Shown here piece after piece: positions 1 to 8,193 of a stretch of 64,000 bases of DNA (the first letter of the stretch is position 1; every line of letters begins with the position of its first letter). The DNA lies in contig NC_020504.1 in NCBI RefSeq assembly GCF_000349325.1, forward strand, positions 5,428,053 through 5,492,052, given 5' to 3'. Origin of the DNA: Streptomyces davaonensis JCM 4913 (GTDB lineage: Bacteria > Actinomycetota > Actinomycetes > Streptomycetales > Streptomycetaceae). The translations under genes were made by a program, and so were the position numbers. The notes below the pieces were generated by a model. It did no database searches and was not told where the DNA came from. It saw only the letters and a list, made by a program, of their open reading frames with translations.

Positions 1-762
1 CCGGCCGAGCGCCTGCCCGTCCTGGTGCCGGTGCTTGCGCACCCCCACGTCCACCTGGGCCAGCGCGTCCAGGCCCACCAGGTGCAGCGCGTCGATCAGC
101 ATGCCGAGCTCCACGCCGTAGCCGACCGGGAAGGGGAGCTGTTCCAGCAGGGAGCGGCGGGCCGCGTACTCCCCGCCGAGCGGCTGGACGAACCCGGCCA
201 GCTGCGGCCAGTGCATGTTCAGCAGCGGGCGGGCCATCAGCTCGGTGACCCGGCCGCCCTGCCCGGCCGCCCCGCCGAGCGGACGGTCGTACATCGCCTT
301 GACCAGGTCCACCCCGGGGTCGGTGAGCAGCGGGCCGACGATGCCGGAGACGAAGTCCGAGGAGAACTCCTTCAGGTCCGCGTCGATGAAACAGACGATG
401 TCGCCCCGGGTGACCAGCAGCGAGCGCCACAGCACCTCGCCCTTGCCGGGCACCGCAGGGATCCGCGGCAGGATCGCGTCCCGGTGCACCACCGTCGCCC
501 CGGCCGCGGCGGCGACCTCGGAGGTCCGGTCGGTGGAACCGGAGTCGACGACCACGATCTCGTCGACCAGCGGCACCTGCTGCATCAGGTCGTGCCGGAT
601 CACCGCGACGATGTCCCCGACCGTCTCCTCCTCGTTGAGCGCGGGCAGCACGACGGAGACCGTCTGGCCGGTGCGCTGCTTGGCCGCCAGGATCTGGTGG
701 AGCGGTCGGTCGGTCACCGACCAGGAGCGGGTGGTCAGCCAGCGCTCGACTTCGTTCAGCAC
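1..762 (-). CDS. gpgS: Glucosyl-3-phosphoglycerate synthase GpgS (3' end cut by window edge)
   Basis: Family 2 glycosyltransferase that transfers glucose from UDP/ADP-glucose to 3-phosphoglycerate, the first step to glucosylglycerate and, in mycobacteria, methylglucose lipopolysaccharide. The 254 visible residues start at a GTG (762) with MLNEVERWLTTRSWSV and show the GT-A fold: the strand SVVLPALNEEETV (about 36-48), VVDSGSTD (71-78), the DAD metal/nucleotide motif at about 127-129 (FIDADLKEF) and the acceptor-side segment QPLGGEYAARR. The carboxy end lies outside the window. It is transcribed leftward, divergent from the riboswitch-controlled gene to its right. The family call is firm; the exact start is less so because no strong ribosome binding site precedes it. 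Confidence 0.9.
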   Translation of the reverse strand, partial: MLNEVERWLTTRSWSVTDRPLHQILAAKQRTGQTVSVVLPALNEEETVGDIVAVIRHDLMQQVPLVDEIVVVDSGSTDRTSEVAAAAGATVVHRDAILPRIPAVPGKGEVLWRSLLVTRGDIVCFIDADLKEFSSDFVSGIVGPLLTDPGVDLVKAMYDRPLGGAAGQGGRVTELMARPLLNMHWPQLAGFVQPLGGEYAARRSLLEQLPFPVGYGVELGMLIDALHLVGLDALAQVDVGVRKHRHQDGQALGR

Positions 763-924
763 AGTGCGCGGCTCCTCTGCGTGCCCGCCGCTGGAAGCGG
801 CTATGGATACTGTCGTCTCGCGGTTCGGACGACTATCTCAACTGTCCAGGTCGTCGGTTACAGTCTTGAACAACGCGGATGACCATCGCATGTCCGGGAT
901 GGCCCGACGTTCACAACTTCATAC

Positions 925-1063
925 CGCTCATCCAGAGGGGCAGAGGGATACGGCCCGATGAAGCCCCGGCAACCCTCCAGTCGGCTCTCGTTCACGCGAG
1001 GCTCCCGGCTAGGGAAGGTGCCAAATCCGTCTCACGGCGAGATGCGTCGTGAGGAAGATGAGG
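925..1063 (+). promoter_or_regulatory. SAM-I (S-box) riboswitch
   Basis: The leader carries the hallmark S-box conserved stretches in order: CAGAGGGATACGGCCCGATG (941-960), CCCCGGCAACC (964-974) and AAGGTGCCAAATCC (1015-1028). P1 closes with CTCATC (927-932) against GATGAG (1058-1063), and P4 is CTCACG (1031-1036) with CGTGAG (1048-1053). The P1 3' strand runs directly into the AGGAGAAAGG ribosome-binding stretch (1061-1070) of the gene at 1083, and no terminator follows. This suggests that SAM binding blocks translation initiation. The flanking 763-924 holds only the divergent promoters; I see no gene in it. Confidence 0.95.
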
Positions 1064-1082
1064 AGAAAGGGCCTCGCCTCAC

Positions 1083-2366
1083 ATGGCTGTGCAGACTGTC
1101 GCAAACACCGGAAATCCCACCATCGACCTGGGTCCCGCCGCCGCCCTGAGCTGCCGCGAATGCGGTCACCGCGTGCCTCTCGGCCCGGTCTTCGCGTGCG
1201 AGGAGTGTTTCGGCCCGCTGGAGATCGCCTACGACTTCTCGGCCTACGACACCGAGGAACTCCGTAAGCGCATCGAAGCGGGTCCCGCGAACATCTGGCG
1301 GTACGCGCCGCTGCTGCCCGTCCCCGCGGACGTGGCCGACAAGCCCAACATCAACCCCGGCTGGACCCAGCTCGTCAAGGCCGACAACCTGGCCCGCGAG
1401 CTCGGCGTGACCGGCGGTTTGTATGTGAAGGACGACTCCGGCAACCCGACGCACTCCTTCAAGGACCGGGTCGTCGCCCAGGCGATCGAGGCCGCGCGCG
1501 CCTTCGGCTTCACCACGCTCTCCTGCTCCTCCACGGGCAACCTGGCCGGTGCCGTCGGCGCCGCCGCCGCCCGCGCGGGCTTCCGCTCCTGCGTGTTCAT
1601 CCCGCACGACCTGGAGCAGGGCAAGGTCGTCATGGCCGCGGTCTACGGCGGTGAGCTCGTCGGCATCGAGGGCAACTACGACGATGTGAACCGCTTCTGC
1701 TCCGAGCTGATCGGCGACCCGGCCGGCGAGGGCTGGGGCTTCGTCAACGTCAACCTGCGGCCGTACTACGCGGAGGGGTCCAAGACCCTGGCGTACGAGA
1801 TCTGCGAGCAGCTCGGCTGGCAGCTCCCCGACCAGCTGGTCGTGCCGATCGCCTCCGGCTCGCAGCTCACGAAGATCGACAAGGGGCTCCAGGAGCTGAT
1901 CAAGCTCGGGCTCGTCGAGGACAAGCCGTACAAGATCTTCGGTGCGCAGGCCGAGGGGTGCTCGCCGGTGTCGGTGGCCTTCAAGGAGGGCCACGACGTC
2001 GTCCGCCCGCAGAAGCCGAACACCATCGCCAAGTCGCTGGCCATCGGCAACCCGGCGGACGGGCCGTACGTCCTGGACATCGCCCGTCGTACGGGTGGTG
2101 CGGTGGAGGACGTGACGGACGAGCAGGTCGTCGACGCGATCAAGCTCCTCGCCCGGACCGAGGGCATCTTCGCGGAGACCGCCGGTGGTGTGACGGTGGG
2201 CGTCACGAAGAAGCTCATCGAGAACGGCGTCCTCGACCCCACGAAGACGACCGTCGTCCTGAACACGGGCGATGGGCTCAAGACCCTTGACGCGGTGGCC
2301 GGCACGGGGCTCACGGCCACGATTCGTCCTAGCCTGGATTCGTTCCGCGAGGCCGGGCTCGTTTAG
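1083..2366 (+). CDS. thrC: Threonine synthase family PLP enzyme (candidate O-phosphohomoserine-dependent homocysteine synthase, MetM type)
   Basis: 427-residue fold-type II PLP enzyme. It has an N-terminal zinc-ribbon-like pair (C24/C27 and C39/C42), the PLP lysine K127 in NPTHSFKDR, the phosphate loop SSTGNLAGA and SGSQLTK, as in ThrC. By family it would turn O-phosphohomoserine into threonine. The context argues otherwise: a SAM riboswitch controls it, and the next gene encodes a GG-ending sulfur carrier. This is the arrangement I recall for Streptomyces MetM/MetO, where a ThrC homologue makes homocysteine from O-phosphohomoserine using a thiocarboxylated carrier. In Streptomyces the housekeeping thrC usually sits between hom and thrB, and neither is present here. 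Start ATG 1083 follows the GGAGAAAGG stretch. Sequence alone cannot separate the two reactions. Confidence 0.9.
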   Translation: MAVQTVANTGNPTIDLGPAAALSCRECGHRVPLGPVFACEECFGPLEIAYDFSAYDTEELRKRIEAGPANIWRYAPLLPVPADVADKPNINPGWTQLVKADNLARELGVTGGLYVKDDSGNPTHSFKDRVVAQAIEAARAFGFTTLSCSSTGNLAGAVGAAAARAGFRSCVFIPHDLEQGKVVMAAVYGGELVGIEGNYDDVNRFCSELIGDPAGEGWGFVNVNLRPYYAEGSKTLAYEICEQLGWQLPDQLVVPIASGSQLTKIDKGLQELIKLGLVEDKPYKIFGAQAEGCSPVSVAFKEGHDVVRPQKPNTIAKSLAIGNPADGPYVLDIARRTGGAVEDVTDEQVVDAIKLLARTEGIFAETAGGVTVGVTKKLIENGVLDPTKTTVVLNTGDGLKTLDAVAGTGLTATIRPSLDSFREAGLV

Positions 2367-2476
2367 CCGTCGTCGTCTGCGGGCCGGTGGGGGCCGGTCG
2401 CGCCCACGCGGCGGTAGCCGCAAATCGAACACAGCCCCGTGCCCCTAGGTTCGTTTCCCTTCCGGAGGTTTTCACT

Positions 2477-2752
2477 GTGAGCGTCACCGTCCGCATCCCC
2501 ACCATCCTGCGCACCTACACCGGTGGTGCCGCCGAGGTCGCCGCCGAAGGCGGCACTCTCGCCGAGGTCATCGCTGACCTGGAGAAGAACCACACGGGTA
2601 TCGCCGCCCGGGTTCTCGACGACCAGGGCAAGCTGCGGCGGTTCGTCAATGTCTACGTCAATGACGATGACGTCCGGTTCGAGCAGGGGCTGGAGACGGC
2701 GACGCCCGACGGGGCCGGCGTTTCCATCATTCCGGCCGTCGCCGGCGGCTGA
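2477..2752 (+). CDS. MoaD/ThiS-family sulfur carrier protein (CysO/MetO-like)
   Basis: 91-residue beta-grasp protein starting at GTG 2477 behind a clear CCGGAGG ribosome binding site (2462-2468). It reads SVTVRIPTILRTYTGG at the start and ends in AVAGG. The Gly-Gly tail is the site that MoeB-like enzymes adenylate and convert to a thiocarboxylate. It closely resembles M. tuberculosis CysO from memory, including the VNVYVNDDDVRF block. CysO works with a cysteine synthase and a JAMM protease, but neither lies nearby. The partner here is the PLP enzyme 110 bp upstream, probably in the same SAM-controlled transcript. A role as sulfur donor to that enzyme is inference; the family assignment is firm. 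Confidence 0.92.
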   Translation: MSVTVRIPTILRTYTGGAAEVAAEGGTLAEVIADLEKNHTGIAARVLDDQGKLRRFVNVYVNDDDVRFEQGLETATPDGAGVSIIPAVAGG

Positions 2753-2789
2753 TCGTTACCTTCGGTAAGGTGCGTCACCGAGAGTTCAC

Positions 2790-2830
2790 AGAATTGCCCT
2801 CTCCGTAAGACAAACGGAGGGGGCAATTCT
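2790..2830 (+). terminator. Intrinsic terminator after the sulfur-carrier gene
   Basis: 17-bp stem (2790-2806 with 2814-2830, one G-T wobble) closing a 7-nt AAGACAA loop, 37 bp after the stop codon. It has no U-tract, as is usual in Streptomyces. Confidence 0.85.
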
Positions 2831-3182
2831 GCATGGTTGAGCCCTGTAGAGTTGGGGAACGCGCTTCTCCCCGTATGCCGGAAGCATATGAGTACCGGCT
2901 CCTCATGCGACAAGAAGTAGCCAAAGTGTGCGTGCCTTTTGCGCCTTCTACGCCTTATGTGGGGCCCGACTTGCCCTGAATTCGGGCGAATTCTCACTAC
3001 ATTCCGGACCGGACACGTCCAGAATTCTCGTCCGATTGACCTGTTGCAGACGGCAGTTGGACAGATACATTCAGCCGCGGTCGACGCGTTCCGGCGCACG
3101 CCCCCAAACCGTGGGGGGTGAGGTCTGACCCGGATCCGCGAAGTGTGGATCTGTGCAAGGGCCAGTAATAGGGGAGTTAGGC
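2831..3182 (+). other. Gene-free, relatively AT-rich leader of the cold shock gene
   Basis: About 350 bp without a credible gene and visibly lower in GC than the surroundings. It holds short inverted repeats such as GAATTCGGGCGAATTC near 2980-2995 and GATCC/GGATC (3133-3137 with 3147-3151). A possible -35 TTGACC lies at 3036-3041, but I do not see a convincing spaced -10. The likeliest content is a promoter plus a long 5' untranslated leader, as is common for cold shock genes. Confidence 0.5.
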
Positions 3183-3386
3183 ATGGCTCAGGGCACCGTC
3201 AAGTGGTTCAACGCGGAGAAGGGGTACGGCTTCATCGCGGTCGACGGTGGTGCGGATGTTTTCGTCCACTACAGCGCGATCCAGATGGACGGGTACCGCA
3301 CCCTGGAAGAGGGCCAGCGGGTCGAGTTCGAGATCTCGCAGGGCCAGAAAGGCCCGCAGGCCGACATGGTTCGCGTCACTGCCTGA
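3183..3386 (+). CDS. CspA-family cold shock protein
   Basis: 67-residue single cold-shock (OB-fold) domain that binds single-stranded RNA/DNA as an RNA chaperone. RNP1 is KGYGFIAVD and RNP2 is DVFVHYSAI, both intact, and length matches the family. The start is ATG 3183 behind GGGGAG (3171-3176); the longer upstream reading is rejected because [10 protein letters not shown] is the universal family start. It stands alone between terminators at 2790-2830 and 3424-3471, so it is probably monocistronic with the long leader described upstream. It lies next to groEL, as I recall for the S. coelicolor locus. Confidence 0.95.
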   Translation: MAQGTVKWFNAEKGYGFIAVDGGADVFVHYSAIQMDGYRTLEEGQRVEFEISQGQKGPQADMVRVTA

Positions 3387-3423
3387 ACGCGCGACCAACG
3401 AACCGCAAGCGACGTCTTCTGCT

Positions 3424-3471
3424 GAAGGGCTCGCACCAAGGGGACCCAACCCCCCTCGGTGCGAGCCCTTC
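3424..3471 (+). terminator. Intrinsic terminator after the cold shock gene
   Basis: 20-bp stem with one mismatch: GAAGGGCTCGCACCAAGGGG (3424-3443) pairs with the arm at 3452-3471 around an 8-nt loop. Confidence 0.9.
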
Positions 3472-3517
3472 CGCGTGCCCGGGGGCCCCATGGCGCGCGC
3501 CCGATCCCCGAGAGCCG

Positions 3518-3544
3518 CTTGCACTCGCATGGGCCGAGTGCTAA
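3518..3544 (+). promoter_or_regulatory. CIRCE element 1 overlapping the groEL promoter
   Basis: The arms are CTTGCACTC (3518-3526) and a perfect GAGTGCTAA (3536-3544) around 9 nt. The consensus is TTAGCACTC-N9-GAGTGCTAA, so the left arm has two differences. A sigma-70-like promoter is embedded: TTGCAC (3519-3524), 17 nt, TAATCA (3542-3547). The CIRCE therefore spans -35 to -10 and HrcA binding would block RNA polymerase. Confidence 0.92.
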
Positions 3545-3554
3545 TCATTGGGCG

Positions 3555-3581
3555 TTAGCACTCTGAAGGTGAGAGTGACAA
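3555..3581 (+). promoter_or_regulatory. CIRCE element 2, at the predicted transcription start
   Basis: The left arm TTAGCACTC (3555-3563) is perfect; 9 nt follow; the right arm is GAGTGACAA (3573-3581) with two differences. It lies 10 bp beyond element 1. Together they form a tandem HrcA operator in which each element has one perfect and one degenerate arm. Confidence 0.9.
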
Positions 3582-3600
3582 AGAAGGACCGGGTCGGTGA

Positions 3601-5328
<1,728 letters not shown>

Positions 5329-5331
<3 letters not shown>

Positions 5332-5410
5332 TCAACTCCGGTTGATCAGCGTCCTTGCCGAGGGCGGCACTTCCTGTTCGATCCTTTCGATCAGGGGGTG
5401 CCGCCCTCGG
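5329..5410 (+). terminator. Tandem terminators after groEL
   Basis: TGATCAAC-TCCG-GTTGATCA (5329-5348) contains the groEL stop codon in its left arm. It is followed by a 13-bp perfect stem (CCGAGGGCGGCAC 5358-5370 with 5398-5410) enclosing further pairing. Both are strong hairpins without a U-tract. Confidence 0.85.
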
Positions 5411-5550
5411 GCGTGTTCGGGGCCGGGTGTTGCCGGGGTCACGTCGGTGATTCGGATGCGGGGGAATGGGCCGCGGGGGCGTCGGGGTTGACGCTGAGGT
5501 GCGTTCAATGCGCGCGCACATACCATCCGGTACCCCCAAGGAGCCCCCAC

Positions 5551-6681
5551 GTGACCGTCGCCGCATCCGAGGCCGCCTCGCGCGCCGCCGAGATCCTCTC
5601 CCGCCCGACCTCGATCAACGGCCTGACCGTCCCCAACCGCATCGCCATGGCGCCGATGACCCGGATGTTCTCCCCGGGCGGCGTCCCGGGCGAGGACGTG
5701 GTGTCGTACTACGCCCGCCGCGCCGCGGCCGGTGTCGGTCTGATCGTCACCGAGGGCACGTACGTCGGACACGACTCGGCCGGTCAGAGCGACCGGGTGC
5801 CCCGCTTCCACGGCGCGGACCAGCTCGCCGGGTGGACGAAGGTCGCCGACGCGGTGCATGCCGCGGGCGGCACGATCGTCCCGCAGCTGTGGCACATCGG
5901 AATGGTGCGCGAGCAGGGCCAGCCCCCGTTCGCCGACGCCCCCGCCGTCGGCCCCTCGGGTCTGCGCATCGGCGCCGACGAGCCCACCGGCAAGGCCATG
6001 ACCCGGCAGGACCTGGACGAGGTCATCGCCGCGTTCGCCGAGTCGGCCGCCGCCGCGGAGCGCATCGGCTTCGACGGCGTCGAGATCCACGGCGCCCACG
6101 GCTACCTCGTCGACCAGTTCCTGTGGGCGGGCACCAACCGCCGCACCGACGCCTACGGCGGCGACCCGGTCGCCCGCACCCAGTTCGGCGCGGAGATCGT
6201 GGCCGCCGTGCGCGAGAAGGTCTCCGCCGACTTCCCCGTCATCTTCCGCTACTCCCAGTGGAAGCAGGAGGCCTACGACGCCCGCCTCGCCGAGACCCCG
6301 GAAGAGCTGGACGCCATCCTCGCCCCGCTCGCCGCGGCCGGTGTCGACGCCTTCCACGCCTCCACCCGCCGCTACTGGGTCCCCGAGTTCGACGGCTCCG
6401 ACCTGAACCTCGCCGGCTGGACGAAGAAGCTGACCGGCAAGCCCGCCATCACCGTCGGCTCGGTCGGTCTGGACGGCGACTTCATCAAGGCGTTCCAGGG
6501 CGAGGGTGCCGCGGTCGGCAGCCTGGACAACCTCCTGGACCGCATGGAGCGCGACGAGTTCGACCTGGTCGCCGTCGGCCGCGCCCTGCTCCAGGACCCG
6601 CAGTGGGCGGAGAAGGTCCTGGCCGGCCGGGTGTCCGAGCTGGCCCCGTACGACGCGTCCTCGCTGACCTCCCTCAGCTGA
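5551..6681 (+). CDS. Old-yellow-enzyme family NADH:flavin oxidoreductase
   Basis: 376-residue FMN-dependent ene-reductase of the (beta/alpha)8 OYE family, reducing activated C=C bonds with NAD(P)H; the natural substrate is unknown. Motifs include NRIAMAPMTRMF (FMN-binding N-terminal strand), QLWHIG (about 113-118), the substrate-anion pair and HGAHGYLVDQFL (catalytic region, about 182-193), and VGRALLQDPQW near the end (phosphate binding). The start is GTG 5551 after AAGGAG (5538-5543); this removes a spurious upstream extension. It stands alone between terminators at 5358-5410 and 6691-6720. Confidence 0.92.
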   Translation: MTVAASEAASRAAEILSRPTSINGLTVPNRIAMAPMTRMFSPGGVPGEDVVSYYARRAAAGVGLIVTEGTYVGHDSAGQSDRVPRFHGADQLAGWTKVADAVHAAGGTIVPQLWHIGMVREQGQPPFADAPAVGPSGLRIGADEPTGKAMTRQDLDEVIAAFAESAAAAERIGFDGVEIHGAHGYLVDQFLWAGTNRRTDAYGGDPVARTQFGAEIVAAVREKVSADFPVIFRYSQWKQEAYDARLAETPEELDAILAPLAAAGVDAFHASTRRYWVPEFDGSDLNLAGWTKKLTGKPAITVGSVGLDGDFIKAFQGEGAAVGSLDNLLDRMERDEFDLVAVGRALLQDPQWAEKVLAGRVSELAPYDASSLTSLS

Positions 6682-6690
6682 CGCACGCTC

Positions 6691-6720
6691 CAGGGGTCCG
6701 GGGTCGTCCCCGGACCCCTG
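6691..6720 (+). terminator. Intrinsic terminator after the ene-reductase gene
   Basis: Perfect 13-bp stem CAGGGGTCCGGGG (6691-6703) with 6708-6720, closed by a TCGT tetraloop, 10 bp past the stop. Confidence 0.92.
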
Positions 6721-6736
6721 ATCTGCACCCTTTATG

Positions 6737-6756
6737 TAAGTCAATCAACTGACTTA
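6737..6756. promoter_or_regulatory. Palindromic operator upstream of the MFS remnant
   Basis: TAAGTCA (6737-6743), 6 nt, TGACTTA (6750-6756) form a perfect inverted repeat 45 bp before the start of the truncated MFS gene. This is the size expected for a MarR- or TetR-type dimer. No regulator gene is adjacent, so the binding protein is unknown. Confidence 0.6.
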
Positions 6757-6800
6757 AGGTTGCCTCGGTCAAGCTCTTCTGTGCCGACGAGGCCCTTTCC

Positions 6801-7112
6801 ATGTCCGACACCCTTGCTCAGCCCGCCTCCGAGACGGCCGCCGCGAACAGCCTCAACACCCTGATGCGGTCCATCGGCACCTCCTCGGCGAGCGCCGTCG
6901 CCGGTGTCGTCCTCGCCCAGATGACCACCGACTTCTGTGGCTACGCCCTGCCCTCCGAGGGCGGCTTCAAGGTGGTCCTGGCCGTCGGCGCCGGAGCGGC
7001 CCTCCTCGCCTTCGCGGTAGCCTCCTTCATCCCGCGCCGGAGCCCGGCCCCCACTCCGGCCGCAGCGGGCGAAGGCACCTCGGCACCGGCCGAGGCGGCC
7101 GCCAAGTCCTGA
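6801..7112 (+). pseudogene. Remnant of a DHA2-type MFS drug transporter (internal deletion)
   Basis: 103 residues. After about ten N-terminal residues (MSDTLAQPAS) the sequence jumps to what looks like the end of a 14-TM DHA2/EmrB-family exporter: NSLNTLMRSIGTSSASAVAG and a final membrane helix (about 54-76), then a Pro/Ala-rich tail. Intact relatives are about 450-520 residues, so about 80% of the protein is absent. The start codon, spacing and an upstream palindrome (6737-6756) remain, suggesting an in-frame internal deletion that joined the original start to the last helices. It may still be translated, but a two-helix product could not transport. A genuine small membrane protein is the alternative. 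Confidence 0.7.
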
Positions 7113-7128
7113 GCGTCCGGCCTCGGTT

Positions 7129-7167
7129 CGGCCCGCTGATCGTCCTCCCGCGACGGTCGGCGGGCCG
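7129..7167. terminator. Bidirectional terminator between convergent genes
   Basis: CGGCCCGC (7129-7136) pairs with GCGGGCCG (7160-7167), and the interior can extend the stem with GATCGTC/GACGGTC. It lies between the converging MFS remnant and the ankyrin gene. Confidence 0.75.
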
Positions 7168-7170
7168 TTG

Positions 7171-8136
7171 TCATTGCGCCCAGTAGTCGCGCTCCGGCAA
7201 CTCGACCCAGTGGTCCGGCGGGCCGAGGACCGCGCGGGCGTCGGTCGGGCGCAGACCGGCGTACGCGAGGCAGTAGGCGACCGCGTTGCTGGTGTAGACG
7301 TACGAGAACAGGACATCGTCGGGGCTGTCCTCCGGGTTGGGCCCGCCGCCCGGGTGCAGGTCCCAGCCCTCGCCCTCGCCGTCGCGGCAGACGCACCCCT
7401 GGTTGCCGCTCTTGGGGTTGGCGTACAGGCCGTAGGCCAGGGTGCCCTCGGACAGCTGCCGCATGACGACCGGCTGCTGGGGTGCGTATCCCCACGGCTG
7501 GGAGACGACACAGCCGCCCGGCACGGTCGTCACGCCGACGATGCGCAGGCTCTCGTCCATGTCGAAGTCGAGCGGGTCCGCCAGCAGTTCGTCCAGGAAC
7601 TCCGGGTCCGCAGGGGTCGCCGACAGCCGCCGTATCGCCTCCTCGGCGTCGATCCCGGCGACGCAGGCCAGCCCCAGGCCGTCGTAGTAGAACTCCCCGA
7701 GGGCCGATATCAGCCGTCGGCCCTCCTCCGCCACGGCGCGCTCGGCGTCCGTCAGCGCGCCCCGAACATCGGGGAACAGGTCCGGTTCGGGTCCTGCGAG
7801 GCTGAGCCGGGCCGGTGTCCAGCCGCCGTACCCGACCCACTCCGGGTCCGCCCCGGCGGCGAGCAGGGCACGCGCATGTTCCGTACGGCGGCCGACGACC
7901 GCCTCCCACAGCGCGGTCACCCCATGCTCCAGCGCGTCCACGTCGGCCACCCGCCCGGCCAGCTCCGCTACGACCTCCGGGGAACCGAAATCCACCGCCC
8001 GGTGCAGCGGCCGGGACTCCCCGACGCCCCACCGCTCCGGATCGGCGCCCGCGTCGAGGCGGCGCCGTACGTCGTCGATGTCCTGCCAGCCCTCGTAGCT
8101 CATGCCGTCCCAGCCATGCGCCGTCCGCCCTGTCAC
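7171..8136 (-). CDS. Ankyrin-repeat protein, last gene of the mur operon
   Basis: 321 residues. About residues 18-115 carry two to three ankyrin-type helix pairs, seen as DDVRRRLDAGADPERWG, RPLHRAVDFGSPEVVAELA and TALWEAVVGRRTEHARALLAAGADP, with the usual LLxAGADP loops. The carboxy half (about 150-321) has no domain I recognise; it is rich in Tyr/Trp and contains four Cys. No signal peptide is present, so it is probably cytosolic. The start is GTG 8136 with GAAGGGGG just upstream. It follows murP in the same direction with a 57-bp gap, so co-transcription is plausible. Ankyrin repeats suggest protein binding; the partner is unknown. Confidence 0.8.
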   Translation of the reverse strand: MTGRTAHGWDGMSYEGWQDIDDVRRRLDAGADPERWGVGESRPLHRAVDFGSPEVVAELAGRVADVDALEHGVTALWEAVVGRRTEHARALLAAGADPEWVGYGGWTPARLSLAGPEPDLFPDVRGALTDAERAVAEEGRRLISALGEFYYDGLGLACVAGIDAEEAIRRLSATPADPEFLDELLADPLDFDMDESLRIVGVTTVPGGCVVSQPWGYAPQQPVVMRQLSEGTLAYGLYANPKSGNQGCVCRDGEGEGWDLHPGGGPNPEDSPDDVLFSYVYTSNAVAYCLAYAGLRPTDARAVLGPPDHWVELPERDYWAQ

Positions 8137-8193
8137 GGTGCCCCCTTCGGTCCAGGTACGGACACCCTCGCAGACACCACTGACAGTCGGCCC

